64,000 bases of DNA from Clonostachys chloroleuca (Eukaryota; Ascomycota; Sordariomycetes; Hypocreales; Bionectriaceae): positions 16,926,001-16,990,000 of the forward strand of contig JBANAY010000003.1 in the NCBI GenBank assembly GCA_037952775.1, in the 5' to 3' direction. Positions within the stretch are counted from its first letter, which is position 1. Each line of letters starts with the position of its first letter. The position numbers and the translations under genes are program-made. A model generated the notes under the pieces. It was given only the letters and a program-made list of their open reading frames with translations. It was not told the DNA's origin and searched no databases. This document shows, piece by piece, positions 31,133-42,919 of the stretch.

Positions 31133-34100
31133 ATGGACAACGGCGGTCTCGAGCCCGATCTTTCAGAGGCGGTCATCCCTACGCCCATCGCGCAGCTCCA
31201 GCCAGATCTTTCAGATATCGCATCACACATTGTCGATGGTGAGGTGACTATCACATGGCCATTCAGCATTGTCACCAAATCCATCGCCTTCAAGCTCGCC
31301 GAACACGATTTCCTGCTGCGACGCAACAAAGGCCAGGTACGAGTGGAATTCCATGGCGCTGCGGGAAAGGCGGTCGCCGCGACTGGGATTGGAGGTGGTG
31401 ATAAGGTTCGGCTCAGTTTGGCCGGGGTTGGATGGACTGAGGGAGCTCCTGCATCGACGCGACCAGACACGCTTCAATGGCAGATGAACTTCTCAAGTAG
31501 GCTGCGCATGCGGGTTCGCAGGACAGACAGCCAGGAAGAAGAAATAATTAGCGTCGACTCCCCCGAGAGCATCGATAACGATCCGCCATTGACTGAACTC
31601 ACAGCGCCTTCAGTTTCCGAACCCGAACACTTGATTCCAATCCCAACCGACACGCCCCCAAAGCCTGCAATTCATCCACGAGACGGGCTTGAAGTACCCT
31701 TGACCGGAAAGCGCCAGGTTTCAGAAGCTTTCGACGCAGACGAATATGCATCTCCTGCTTTCTTGAAACGTGCTAGAATCTCATATGGATCACTGTTTGA
31801 GGGTGGTTTCGATATATTTAACGAGCACGATGACGATGTACCGAGCAAGAAAAGGGATAAAAAGCGGCCGCGCTTCAGCATGAATGCCAATTGGAAATAC
31901 ACGAGTCGTACCCCGAGCCCCGAGCCTGAACATTCGCCCGAGGTCGAACCTGAACCACTGGCGGGAAACAAGGATGCCCACGATATTCTCATGGAAACGC
32001 CATCGCGGCTCCCAGTGGCAGGCAAAGAAGAACAAGATAGGAGTACCAAAGCTTCAGCCTCGCCTGTTCCGTCAAAAGCTACTGAAACAAGAGTTCTATC
32101 GTCTCAAAGAGCTTCGACACTCAATTCACCTTGCATACCAAGAACGGAACCCGAGGAGGAGCCACAAGATTACACTGAGCAAAACCAGAAATCCTCTGGG
32201 GATACAGGGTCTTCCCTCCAATTGGCAGAAGTGGATGCTCAAAGCGAGCTCGAAAAGACCAGCCCAGGACCTGATAGTCTCTCCCGTAACGATGCGTCAA
32301 AGCCACATGATATTATGGATCAATTTCTACATGATGCAATTGACCCAGCTCTCACTGACGAGGCAGGAGAGGCCGCCGATCTAGTTATGGAAAATGATGC
32401 TGGAAGGTTTTTGGAAGATCATGATCTACAATTTGCCCCTATCCCTACATATGCAGAGAGCCAGCCACCAATGGCTAGTTTTTCACATCTACCCAATGGC
32501 GAACCTCATGGAAATCATTCATTCTCGACCTTCCCAATACAATCGAATGACTGGCTGCCTATGTCTTCAGCGCCTGTGTATCCGCCGATACCAGCCCCGA
32601 ATAGCTTAAACAACCCTGTGGAAATCATCGACAGCTCTTCGGATGGAGACCAATCTTCAGATGAAGGGAATGCCGAACGCGAGGATGACGAGGGCCAGTT
32701 GCGAGGAAGCTCTCTGAAAAGCGAAGATGAAGATTCAGATCGCAACCACATGGAAGACAGTGAGCAAGAGGCCCTACAGCAAGGCAGGGAGGACTTTCAG
32801 ATGGATGACAACGAATCTGAAGAAGGTACAGATATTGCTGGGGAGGACTATGATCTGAGAAATTATGACACCGCCCAAGATGATGATAGTGCCGGGAGTG
32901 AGAGTGAAGAGGATGGCCCGCATAGGCCAATTGGAGCTGAAAATCCTATCGATGTCGCGGATGAACAGAGCAGCCATTTCATCAATGAAGATGGAGAGAT
33001 TGGAGGTCCTGCCAGGGCTGCTGGCTTTGTACCTGTAGATGCTCAGACTGATTCTGATTCCGAGTCTGGCGAAGAGCAGGACGAAGAAGACGACGACGAG
33101 GAGGAACAGGAAGAAGAGGAATACTATGAAAGAGAGGAAGCGAACGTTAATGGGTATGAGGAAGAGGAATATTATGAAGAGGGCGAGGAAGAATATGATG
33201 AGGAAGAGGAAGAAGAATATGAGGAGGAAGCAGACAACTCAACACCACCGCCCCCACAAGAGCCGGTATTTATCGACCTTATGTCCGACTCTGACGACGA
33301 AGATGGGCTCGATCATCAGGAACCCCATGAAGAGGAGTCAGAGGCGAAGGAGAGTGCAGACGCACATGAACCAGATACATCCATAATCTCCGCCCACCAA
33401 CAGGAAGCTCTGGGAGAAAACGGAGAATCACAAGAGCCGAATCTAGCATTTACGCAAGGCACTGCAGAGGAAACGGCTTCAATTAACGTGGATGCATCCG
33501 AGCAACCAATTCCAGCCCACCCAGATAAGTCAAACGATCGCGCGACAGAACATAGTGTTGTTGCCGTCCCGGAAACACTAGTCAGTTCGGGCAAACAATC
33601 ACAAGCACAGTCGAACCCACTAGCGGCTACAGATTCAGAACCGCATGCCGATTCAATCACACATTATGAAGAGAGCCAGGAGACGGCCACAGTTTCCAAC
33701 GGGCAAACACAAACCCAAACTCAAACAGTGGTCGGTCTGGGCGAGCAGAGTCCAGAAATCCAACGTACTGAAAAGGAATTTCAAGTCACAGAGAGCCAAG
33801 AGATTGAATGTAAAGGTATGAGAGCTGAAATCTCTTCACCGTCCTTTGAGGATGCTACAAGTCAGGAGAAAGATGAATCAAACCACGAAAAGCTTGACAC
33901 GGATTTGGATGTTCCGCCAGCCGTAGAACAGGAAGAACCTACATCTACCACCGATATGGAACAATCTTTCACCGCGGGTATACCAGAACAGCCGGCAACA
34001 AGCGATTTACCACTCACAAAGGCAACTCAGCCCTCACCAGTCTCAGCCTCCAAACCGAGCGGCCTTTCGGCCACCGATGAAAAAATGGGGGCGAGTATAG

Positions 34101-35697
34101 GCAAAGCGTCATCCCCGACGACTGAACAGACATCACCAAAACTTGTAGAAAGTGTCTCTGCAGAAATCACTTCAAATACCGCCGTCGCGCCAACCGGCCA
34201 GGTTCCTACAGTGGAGCTACCTGTTGTTTCAACCCCTAGTACCGATGCAAAAAACTTGCCTAATGACAGCGCCGGCGAAGATTCGGCGATGCAAGAGGCA
34301 TCTCTAATAGTAGAGGAGACAAATCAATTAGAGTCTCTCCAACAAACGGACCCTGTACAGGATGAGATTGAGGTCAAGGATGGTTTAGGCTCGCTACCTC
34401 CAACCGAGATGTCTCAGCAAGCAAAAACAACAGATGAAGTGGCACAACCAGTTGCGGATACGGTCGAGGTGGAGGAGGTAATACATGTGGAGAGAGCAGA
34501 GGAGGAGATTACGCCACACGAATCACCACCAAACGATGCTATGGATATTGACCAAATCGACGACGAGCATGATCATGACGCAGAATATTCTTTTGCGGCT
34601 GAGCAGCAAATCATTTCGGAGTCACAGGGGTATCAGGACAAACCCATGGTTGATACTCTTCAGCCCGAGGCTGGTACTGCCACGTCTGTTCCCAGTGAGC
34701 CCGTGGAGAAGGGAAAAAAGCTACGGCAAAGCCAGAGCAGGAAATGTTAATTACAGTGCAGTCTTTGCGCAGTCGGGGACACCGCAAGAGTTTGTCCTCT
34801 GATTCGACGAGTACGCACAACCAGGATCCCAGTATTTTGCTTGCAAAGGCCAACACGGGAGCGGCTGAACCCGAACCACGTCAAAAACATAAGACTCCCC
34901 CAGTTATTCATACAGGTCGGATCACCCGCAGCCAGGTGGAAGCTGGTGTGGGCCAAGCGGCGGGGTCTCCACATACGCCAACGAGGAGCACGCGACATGG
35001 TGTTACGCCAGAGACGCCCCACGGAAGTCAAGCGTCAGGGGCCACCCGGAAGGGTCGAAGCAAGTCGCCGGCCTCTACGTCGGAGCTGTTGAAGACGCCT
35101 TCGGTGGCCGGCTCCTCAGCAGCTACCGCTACCGCAGATGGCGAGCCAATCTCCGAATTGAAGCTACGTTTGTCGAGGGATCTTCGAACCAACTTGGGAG
35201 ACTTTACCCCCCTCAAGTCGCTCCGAAACCTGGCTTCGAAGACGACAAACATCCTTGCCATTGCTACGACGACCCCTCCGCAGCCATCACGGCCGAAAAA
35301 TGGCCCGCGCGACTACATGGTTGAGCTGATACTTACAGATCCATCATGTGCACCATCCACCGTCGTGGTTGCGCACTTCTTCCGCCCGCACCAGGCATCC
35401 CTGCCGACGGTACATGTGGGCGATGTGGTGCTCCTGCGTCAATTCCAGATTGTGTCGGTTAGAAAGCGCGGCTTTGGGATCCGAACCTCAGAGGACTCGG
35501 CCTGGGCCGTTTTCGAGAAGGGTGACGAGGAGATGCTCCCGCAGATTAAGGGCCCCCCGGTCGAGCTTTCCGACGCTGAGGTATCATATGCGGAGGGTCT
35601 TAGACGCTGGTGGGCACTCTTGGATGATAAGGTCAAGGCCAAGATCGAGAAAGCTACGGAGAAGACGGTCCAGCTTGGGGCCCGCGACGAAAAATAA
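31133..35697 (+). CDS. Very large acidic protein with C-terminal telomere-type ssDNA-binding OB fold, one homopolymer frame break
   Basis: About 1,521 aa, no intron needed. Residues 30-120 (GEVTITWPF...DKVRLSLAGVGW) read like a first OB-fold-like beta domain. A long disordered middle follows; residues 500-700 are extremely acidic, with Glu/Asp/Tyr runs. The last 140 residues (DYMVELILTDPS, VAHFFRPH, HVGDVVLLRQFQI, GFGIRTSEDSAWAVFE) match the Telo_bind (Pot1/Cdc13-type) OB fold, which in known proteins binds the single-stranded 3' telomere overhang. SUMO-interaction-like motifs IISVDSPES (about 137), VEIIDSSSD (about 496) and VFIDLMSDSDD (about 711) are present. The frame breaks at the A6 run 34714-34719; one more A joins the two parts as EKGKKATAKPEQEM. 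The Telo_bind call is by eye; the exact orthologue (Cdc13-like, or an uncharacterised family) is not settled. Confidence 0.78.
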
Positions 35698-38600
35698 TGA
35701 CATGTATGATAGCAGGATAGGTTTGGAGATGGTGGGATAAAAGGGGGGTAATGTTATGACACATGCCGCTCACTATACAGAATAGGGTCTTTTGAAATAT
35801 TCTACAGTTTATCATGTGTAAGGCAGCCACAACATCTTCTTTGACATGTGTAATGATGTTAGGGTGGGCGGGAAGGGTTTGCAGTAGCCCCTCCCCACGA
35901 TGGCATCTCACTACCATCTCCGAACGCATGGCAACGGGACATGCATAAAAACCCACACCTCTTTATTATCGCTCATTCCTGCCGCGTCACTTCTCTGGTT
36001 CAACTCTGGTAGTATCAAGCATGTGGAACCCCCCAGAGCCCGGGGCGGACATTCTCCGAAGGGTTTTGTAAAACTAGATAATGAATCGGGGGTGCGGACA
36101 ATCGGACTTCCCGACTCTACCCACTCAACAACAAAGGGTTTACTGTTTGATTAAAACACATCCCGATCCATGCACTTACATGAAGTTGCCAGCCATTGAA
36201 ATGCTGTGCGACACTCAAAATAATACCATGTTCCAGATACTACGTAATTATTCCAACACGGCGGCCAAAGATGTTGGGGAGTGACGTATCAGATTCCTCC
36301 CCCTTGCTGCGTTCAGTTTTGTTGATAGTGTCAACATAAGTATCCAGGTTAACATTCCCCCATCCAGGGTAGGACTTCCCAAAGACGGCCAACACCCAGG
36401 AAACTTTGTTGGTGCGCTAGCGCCCAGAAGGATAAACCACGCCCGCCTCCGCAATTCGGAACCTCTCTTGCTCACTCGTTACTAGGTAGGCAGGTTATTG
36501 GTCAGGTAGTTTGCAGGTACGAAAATGAGTACATAGGCGCCGCTGAGACAGATCGCGGTCTTTGACGCTATTGCAGTGGCCCCCTTGTCCCTGAGCGTAC
36601 CCTGCTGGTGGGAGGGTGCTAAGGTCATAGGGGTCATGTGATGCTAAATCAGGGTACAAGCTGGGTACAGGCCGGAGTACAAATGGCGGAGGGATGGAAG
36701 AGACGGGGAAAAACACATGCAAGCATACATACGTAGGTAGAGACACGAGCACACAGATGGGAGATCTCCGACATGCATGCAGATAGCAGGACTGACTGAT
36801 TGATAACGCCCGCCCGCATTTGAGAAAATTTTCAAAGTGATCATCTGAGAGAGACATGCTTGTGATCGCGTGCGAAAGAGCCAGGGAGCGGGACGTAGCG
36901 AATTGCGGGGAGTCTGGAAAACCTCTTACTGCTTCTTTTTCTCCCAAAGATCGCGAGGCAGTGCGATTCGTGCCCTAATGGCCGTCCACCTCGTACTAAT
37001 GCTTGTTCCCCATCATCTAGGACCCCTGGTCTCCCCATACAAACTATCCGTCAGGCCGCCCCATCACTCCCGTTGGTTGGTGGCGTTAGCCTTCGGGTGA
37101 ACTCGGAATGAGCTGTAGGGCAATTTGCACCCCTTTCCCTCGTAGTGATGTGATTGCCCCTGTGGGTGGTTTTTGTTGGCAGCGGTTGGTTTCGAATCCA
37201 CTGCAATGGCATTCGAGGTGGTCAAGGTCATCTGTAGCCCCGGATTGAGCTGGTAGTCTTTGGCTGGACTCAAAAGTATGAAACTGTCGCATACCTACCA
37301 CAGGTGGTGTAATATGCACGTCAGGCAGACCGATGAGCCGGCGATGGGTGCTACATAGCTGCAGGTAGATACAAACCTTCCGAGCGAGTCAGGGGTGCTA
37401 ATTGCATACTGGGGCCGTTACAGGTGGCAGGGGTCCAAGGGATCCGGTTCACTCGGCAGGCAAGACGTGTCGTGATTATTCATTACATCTCCAACACGAG
37501 AAGACAACCTTACCATTGTCTAATTACGCTTTTGGGCAGAAAGAAGGAGGAGGAGGCCCAAGCCCGACGACCCAGCAATGATGGGCCATCCTGTCCTTCC
37601 CATTGGACCGCCTGCCTTCCTGTCTCTCCCATATCCTACGTCCTACTTGTACTGGAGGGTGCAGTTGGTATAATTACAATCATCATCATTCATGCCCACG
37701 ACGACACAAGTGTGCGCCAAATGGGCAATTAATCCGACCTGGGCACTTCAAGGCGGGATTACCCCTTCTTGCTGAATTCGTGACCGATACTCCGGAAGTT
37801 GTCCGGACGCCGGTGGGGATGTGGAGCTGCGGCCGAAAAGAACGTCCGTTGAATCGGGGACAACCAGGAGCAGCCCAAGCCATTTCTCTGATCGGGACAG
37901 CTGAATGCTCTAGCAGGCACACTACGCAGTGACCGCCATGAGATGGGCTGTGCGGGTCTGGCATGGGATAATCCAGAGGGCGATTCCGCTAACCTGCGTT
38001 GTCGTCACACGGGAGCAACCCGTCGGTGATGAGATGCTGCCCAACAAATTTTCTTTGTTGCCTTGTAATTCCAAAAGGCGGTGCGTGCGGGGGCGGGAAG
38101 GGAGCGCCTTTCCGAAAGCTTTTAGCGGCATGTCAGCTGCAACATAATGCAACAAAGCTCGGGACGGGCATGCAAGAGCATCTTGTTTTGGGGTCTGGTG
38201 ACGGGCGGTTGATGAAGTGGATGGATGGCTGTGCTCTGGGGACCCCAAACCCCTGGACCTAGAGGACCGTCCATGTCGCTTGCGGACCTGAAAGTCGGGT
38301 GTCAATATTTATTGCGCGCATCTGTCTCGTCATGTCATGCCATGTTGCTGGCGATAGCTCTGGCTCAGGTCAGCATAGGTATACATCGTGTTGGCCATCA
38401 GCTCAATACATAGTACTAGCTGCTGCTTCACCAGAGCTATAACCTTGTGCTAGAATCGCGAGCCAGCGCTAGCAGGCAGGCTGTAGTTTATTTTGGTTAG
38501 TCGGTGTCGGGTAGCCATGGCTTTTGCAAGCGCTGGGAATGGGCTCCCACAGCTTGGAAAGAGACTTGAGGTACTTCGCTGGGTACCTCTCGGGTACCAT

Positions 38601-38915
38601 GCACAGCGCTGTACCCCAGTGAAGGGGCCTCGTCTCCGGCACCGGGGCCGCTCCCCGTTTCGTCGCAACCCACTACGCTGTTAGTCACTCCACTTGGAGA
38701 TCCAGATCCTCAGCCAAATTTCCATCAAGCCTCGTCCGCCTTCGTTTTTGCCTTTAATGAACTTCCCTTTTGTGCTGACAATTCCGCCTGTCCCTCATTC
38801 ATTCTCCGATTTCTCCCTCCCGTCGCATTTGCTTCGCAGGCGGTTCCCCTGGCTCATTCCACACACCCTTGTCCGTGCCGCTCATTTGTGGTAAGCTTGC
38901 CTTGCTGCTCACCAC
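35698..38915. other. Long intergenic region upstream of the malic enzyme gene
   Basis: 3.2 kb without a recognisable gene. Open frames such as 36495-36947 (minus) and 37424-37732 (plus) have no family resemblance and no supporting splice pattern. The left edge is the 3' UTR of the OB-fold gene. The right part, pyrimidine-rich from about 38730, is probably promoter and 5' UTR of the malic enzyme gene; GTAAGC at 38891 could be a leader intron donor. Confidence 0.5.
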
Positions 38916-41404
38916 ATGGGGCTGCAGAGTCGCCTGGGAGCTGGGCTCCTGATAAATCGTCTGTGTCTCCCCACTACCTCGCCGGCGACCGTGTTGTCAG
39001 GCCACCCAGTCGTCTCTTCTCTTCTTATTAATACCCATCGTCGCCAGTTGCGTCGTTGCTTGCACGGTTCCGTCCCTCCTGCATCTTCTTTCTCCTCCAC
39101 TTCCATGGCTTCGACTGGAACAGCAGCATCAACACTAGCCCCAGCTGAGACCACCCAAACCGCTCCCTCCATCACTACCACCGCTGCCAGCATTGCCAGC
39201 AGCAGCACCTCCCACTCAGAGCCTATCCCCACACCTCGGTCCACGTCCCCCTCCTCTCCCGTTGCCTCGGGTCCAAGACACAGCCATAAAACAACAGCTG
39301 CAGCCTCTTCCGGCCGCAAATTGATCAACTTCAATCCCATGACGTCCAACGTTGACATTGCTGCCATTGAGGAAGGCATTAAGGCTGCATCTCTCGACCA
39401 GCTCCGCGGATACGCCCAGAACCATTACGCACAGGTCAGCCAAGAGAAGGAGACCGAGTACATCTCAAGAAACATGGCTGCTGGATACCCTCTTCTCCGC
39501 CAGCCCTTCTGGAACAAGGGTAAGTGACCTCATCCTCGGATCTCGTTATTGTCTTTTCCCCCACATCGATCGCCTGTTCCAGTCGGCTCGAGATGTTCTG
39601 AGCTAATATGCATCCAATGCAGGTCTCTCCTTTACCCCAGAGGAGCGCGTTGCCAACAACCTCACCGGCCTCCTCCCCCACACGATTGAGAGTCTGCAGA
39701 CGCAATGTGTGCGTGGCATGAAGATGATCAATTCTCGCCAGACCAACATCGACAAGTACCTATACCTGTCCAGCATCAAGGAGCAGAACATCGATCTGTT
39801 TTACCGATTGTTGATGGACAACGTTCGTGAGTTGATGCCACTGGTCTACACTCCGACCATCGGCGATGTCTGCCTCCAGTACTCCACATTATATACTCGT
39901 CCCGAGGCTCTGTACATTTCCATCAAGCAGCGAAAGTCAATTCGTACAATGCTTGAGAACTGGCCTTGCCGGGATCCTGAGATCTGCGTCGTGACTGACG
40001 GTTCCCGTATCCTGGGTCTCGGTGACCTGGGAATGAATGGTGTTGGTATCTCGGTAAGTCCAAATATAGAGGTTATTCCCCGGGAGTAGCTTGTTCTGAC
40101 TCGAGCTGCGTTTGATAGATTGGCAAGCTTGCTCTTTATACAGCTGCCGCTGGTATCCACCCCGGCAAGACCCTGCCAATTGTCCTCGACTGTGGCACCA
40201 ACAACGAAACCAATCTCAAAGACCCCCTGTATCTTGGTCTGCGACAGAAGCGAGTGTCCACTGAGGACCAGCGTAACTTCATGGACGAGTTCATGGCAGC
40301 TGTAAAGGAGGTTCACCCCAACATGGTTGTCCAGTTCGAGGACTTTGAGACCGAGAAGGCCTTCAAGTACCTCGACCGTTATAGACACACCCAGAGGTGC
40401 TTCAACGATGACATCCAGGGTACTGGTGCTGTCGTTCTTGCAGGGTAAGGCTCTGCATTGGTAATATCCCTTCATCAGACGACGAGCTAACTCGCATTTC
40501 CAGATATATTGGTGCCGTAGACCTTTCTGGCGTACCCCTCGAGGAGCAGCGCCTTGTTTTCATGGGCGCTGGTTCTGCTGGTGTCGGTGTTGCCAAGCAG
40601 CTCATGGAGTATTATACCCGTAGGGGTCTCTCAGAGGCCGAGGCCAGAGACAAGTTCTGGCTCGTAGACACCAAGGGTCTTGTGACCAAGGACCGTGGTG
40701 ACAACCTCGCTGAGCACAAGAAGTACTTTGCTCGCACTGACAACAATGGCAACCAGTACAAGACTCTTGAGGAGGTTATCAAATATGTCAAGCCCTCCGC
40801 TCTTGTTGGTCTGACTGCCACATTCGGTGTCTTCACCGAACCAATCATCCGTGCCCTCAAGGCTTCGGTCGATGAGGGCGGTGCCGGCCGTCGCCCTATC
40901 CTCTTCCCTCTCAGCAACCCTCTGACCAAGGCTGAGTGCACCTTTGAGCAAGCCATCCAATGGACTGATGGTACTGCCATCTTTGCCTCGGGCTCTCCCT
41001 TCCAAAACGTCACTGTCGATGGCCCAGAGGGTCCTGTCACCTATCATCCTAACCAAGGTAACAACGTCTATGTCTTCCCTGGTCTGGGTCTGGGAGCCAT
41101 CCTCTCCAAGGCTACTAAGGTGACCGACGAGATGGTCTACACCTCTGCTGCCTCTCTCGCCAAGGCACTTAACGCCGAGGAGGTTCACTTGGGTCTCATC
41201 TATCCTCGCATCGAGCGTGTCCGCGAGGCAAGTTTGGTGGTTGCACGCGAGACCATGAAGGCCGCCCGAAGGGACGGCGTGTCAGAGCTCCCCGAGGAGC
41301 AATGGGTCGAGTGGGAAGAGTGGGGTGATGTTGCTTTGGATGCATACATCAAGCAACATGTGTATGACCCTCAATCCTTTGAGGCAACCAGGAGCCAGCT
41401 GTAA
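38916..41404 (+). CDS. MAE1: Malic enzyme, NAD-dependent type, probably mitochondrial
   Basis: Oxidatively decarboxylates malate to pyruvate, yielding NAD(P)H. Four exons, 38916-39519, 39623-40053, 40119-40444 and 40504-41404, give 753 aa with every junction in phase. The enzyme core starts near residue 190 (GYPLLRQPFWNKGLSFT). It contains PLVYTPTIGDVC, the GSRILGLGDLGMNGVGI segment, CFNDDIQGTGAVVLAG and the dinucleotide fold GAGSAGVG, and ends with IYPRIERVREAS and GDVALDAYI. The first 25 residues are basic and hydrophobic, like a mitochondrial presequence. They are followed by about 100 Ser/Thr/Ala/Pro-rich residues, which makes it longer than the usual 550-680. Initiation at a later Met (MASTGTAA, residue 64) would give a form without the presequence. 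Coenzyme choice (NAD versus NADP) is inferred from family similarity only. Confidence 0.93.
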
Positions 41405-42891
41405 GCCTGGCCAGGTACCTCAATTCCACCTGCTGTAACCTCAACTTGGAGGTGTGCGGGGAGTAGCGGGGTGCTTGTCCAGGCATCGGAGTGGGGTAAG
41501 GGGGAATGAGGAGACTTGTGGGCATCAACCTGGTTGATTGACGCCCTGGTCTCCAAGCGTACCCACGAGGGGTTGAAAATTGGGCGAGAGTGCCTGTCTG
41601 CCCTTGTTGACCATGGCCAGACGGTTGGTGATGGTCTTTTTCGCCACTAGGTTTAATTTTTTTTTCTGGCGCCTTCTTGGGACAATTTTTCCAGCATGGG
41701 CCTAATAGACATGTGATGCTAATAGAATCCTTATGCCGTATGATTTTCGTCCTTTTCCTCCTGACCACTTGTTATGTTGGTGATGCTCTTTGGCCGTAGA
41801 GATGCGGGGTTTGCCGTACGTTGGGTGGGTTTCCTCATCATCGCTTGTTTGAGAGCATACGTTCAGCTCAGCTCTGCAATGAAAGGTTGCGTCCCGTCTG
41901 CCCGCCTGCTGCGTCGGAATGCTTCCGCGATGTTGACCGGCCACAGTACTTGCTCAATGCCGTATTGCATGTTTGAGGTGCTTCGCTCCCAGCCTGTTTG
42001 TTTTTTCTTGGCTGCACATGTATTGCGGACCGTTCCTTTCCGATGCTGGCTCCAACGTCCCAGAGGAAGGGAAATTGAGGGTTGCGTTGATCGAATAGAC
42101 CATGCCAGCTAACCAGCGTCGATCCATGGAAAGCAGGCCGGTTCGTGACTCCTCCCACAGACTGGTTCCTCCCGTCCCCCGCAATGGAGACTGAGCTGAG
42201 GGGAGAGCCGAGCCATCGCCGGGAGGAATTGGAGGAAGGGAGCAAAGGCGGGGAATATGCCTCGGGCTGGATGGCAGAAGCCTTCCGTCCTTTCGATATC
42301 CACCTATACCCGACACGATTTCTCTTGTTTGCCATGTTCCGTGTTAAGCTCGTGCGAGGGAACAGGCTGCATTCTTGAGCAATCCCGCTCTGTAGCTTGA
42401 GTCACTTCTGACTGTGGCTTGGCAATAACGGCCAAGGCTCATTCCAATATAACCTCCATTGCGCGTTCCTGGTTTTGATATGCTCACTTGGAGGTATAAC
42501 CCGGGGGAAGTTGCGTGGCATTAACAGTGGGAGAGCTTCGGGTGCTTCTTTCCATCTGCAAGAGTCAAGACTTTGGAAAGATGTGGACAAGCGCTGAGAA
42601 CATGCAATCATCCCATAGGTAGGGTACATAGTAGTGGTAAAATAAGCCATGAGTTCCTGTATATAGTGCATGCTGTTCAGCAAAGCAACCATTTGATGCA
42701 ATGCTGGTGGGCCCCCTTGACTCTTATGCTTAAGAAGCACGAGTCCAAGGCGGGAAGATTCAAGCCACCAAAGGCTCCATGCTTCGCTTAGACAAGAGCC
42801 TGATCGACGAACCATCGACATATACATACTGGGCGACGGGAATTAGAAATAGGTTGTTTGACTTCGGGCCTGATCCGAGGTGGGGCCACGG

Positions 42892-42919
42892 TCGAGGATA
42901 CCATGGAGGGGATCCTCGA
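42892..42919. repeat. 8-bp inverted repeat, TCGAGGAT/ATCCTCGA, 12-bp spacer
   Basis: Arms at 42892-42899 and 42912-42919 are perfect reverse complements. Could be a binding site for a dimeric factor or chance; function not known. Confidence 0.4.

Noticed and set aside
37187..37205. GGTTTCGAATCC as a possible tRNA T-loop
   Set aside because: No matching acceptor, D or anticodon stems could be built around it; no tRNA was found elsewhere in the window.
42260..42880. CCTCGG/CCGAGG hexamers (42260-42265 and 42875-42880) as FarA autoregulatory sites
   Set aside because: About two such hexamers are expected by chance in 4.8 kb counting both strands, so there is no enrichment.
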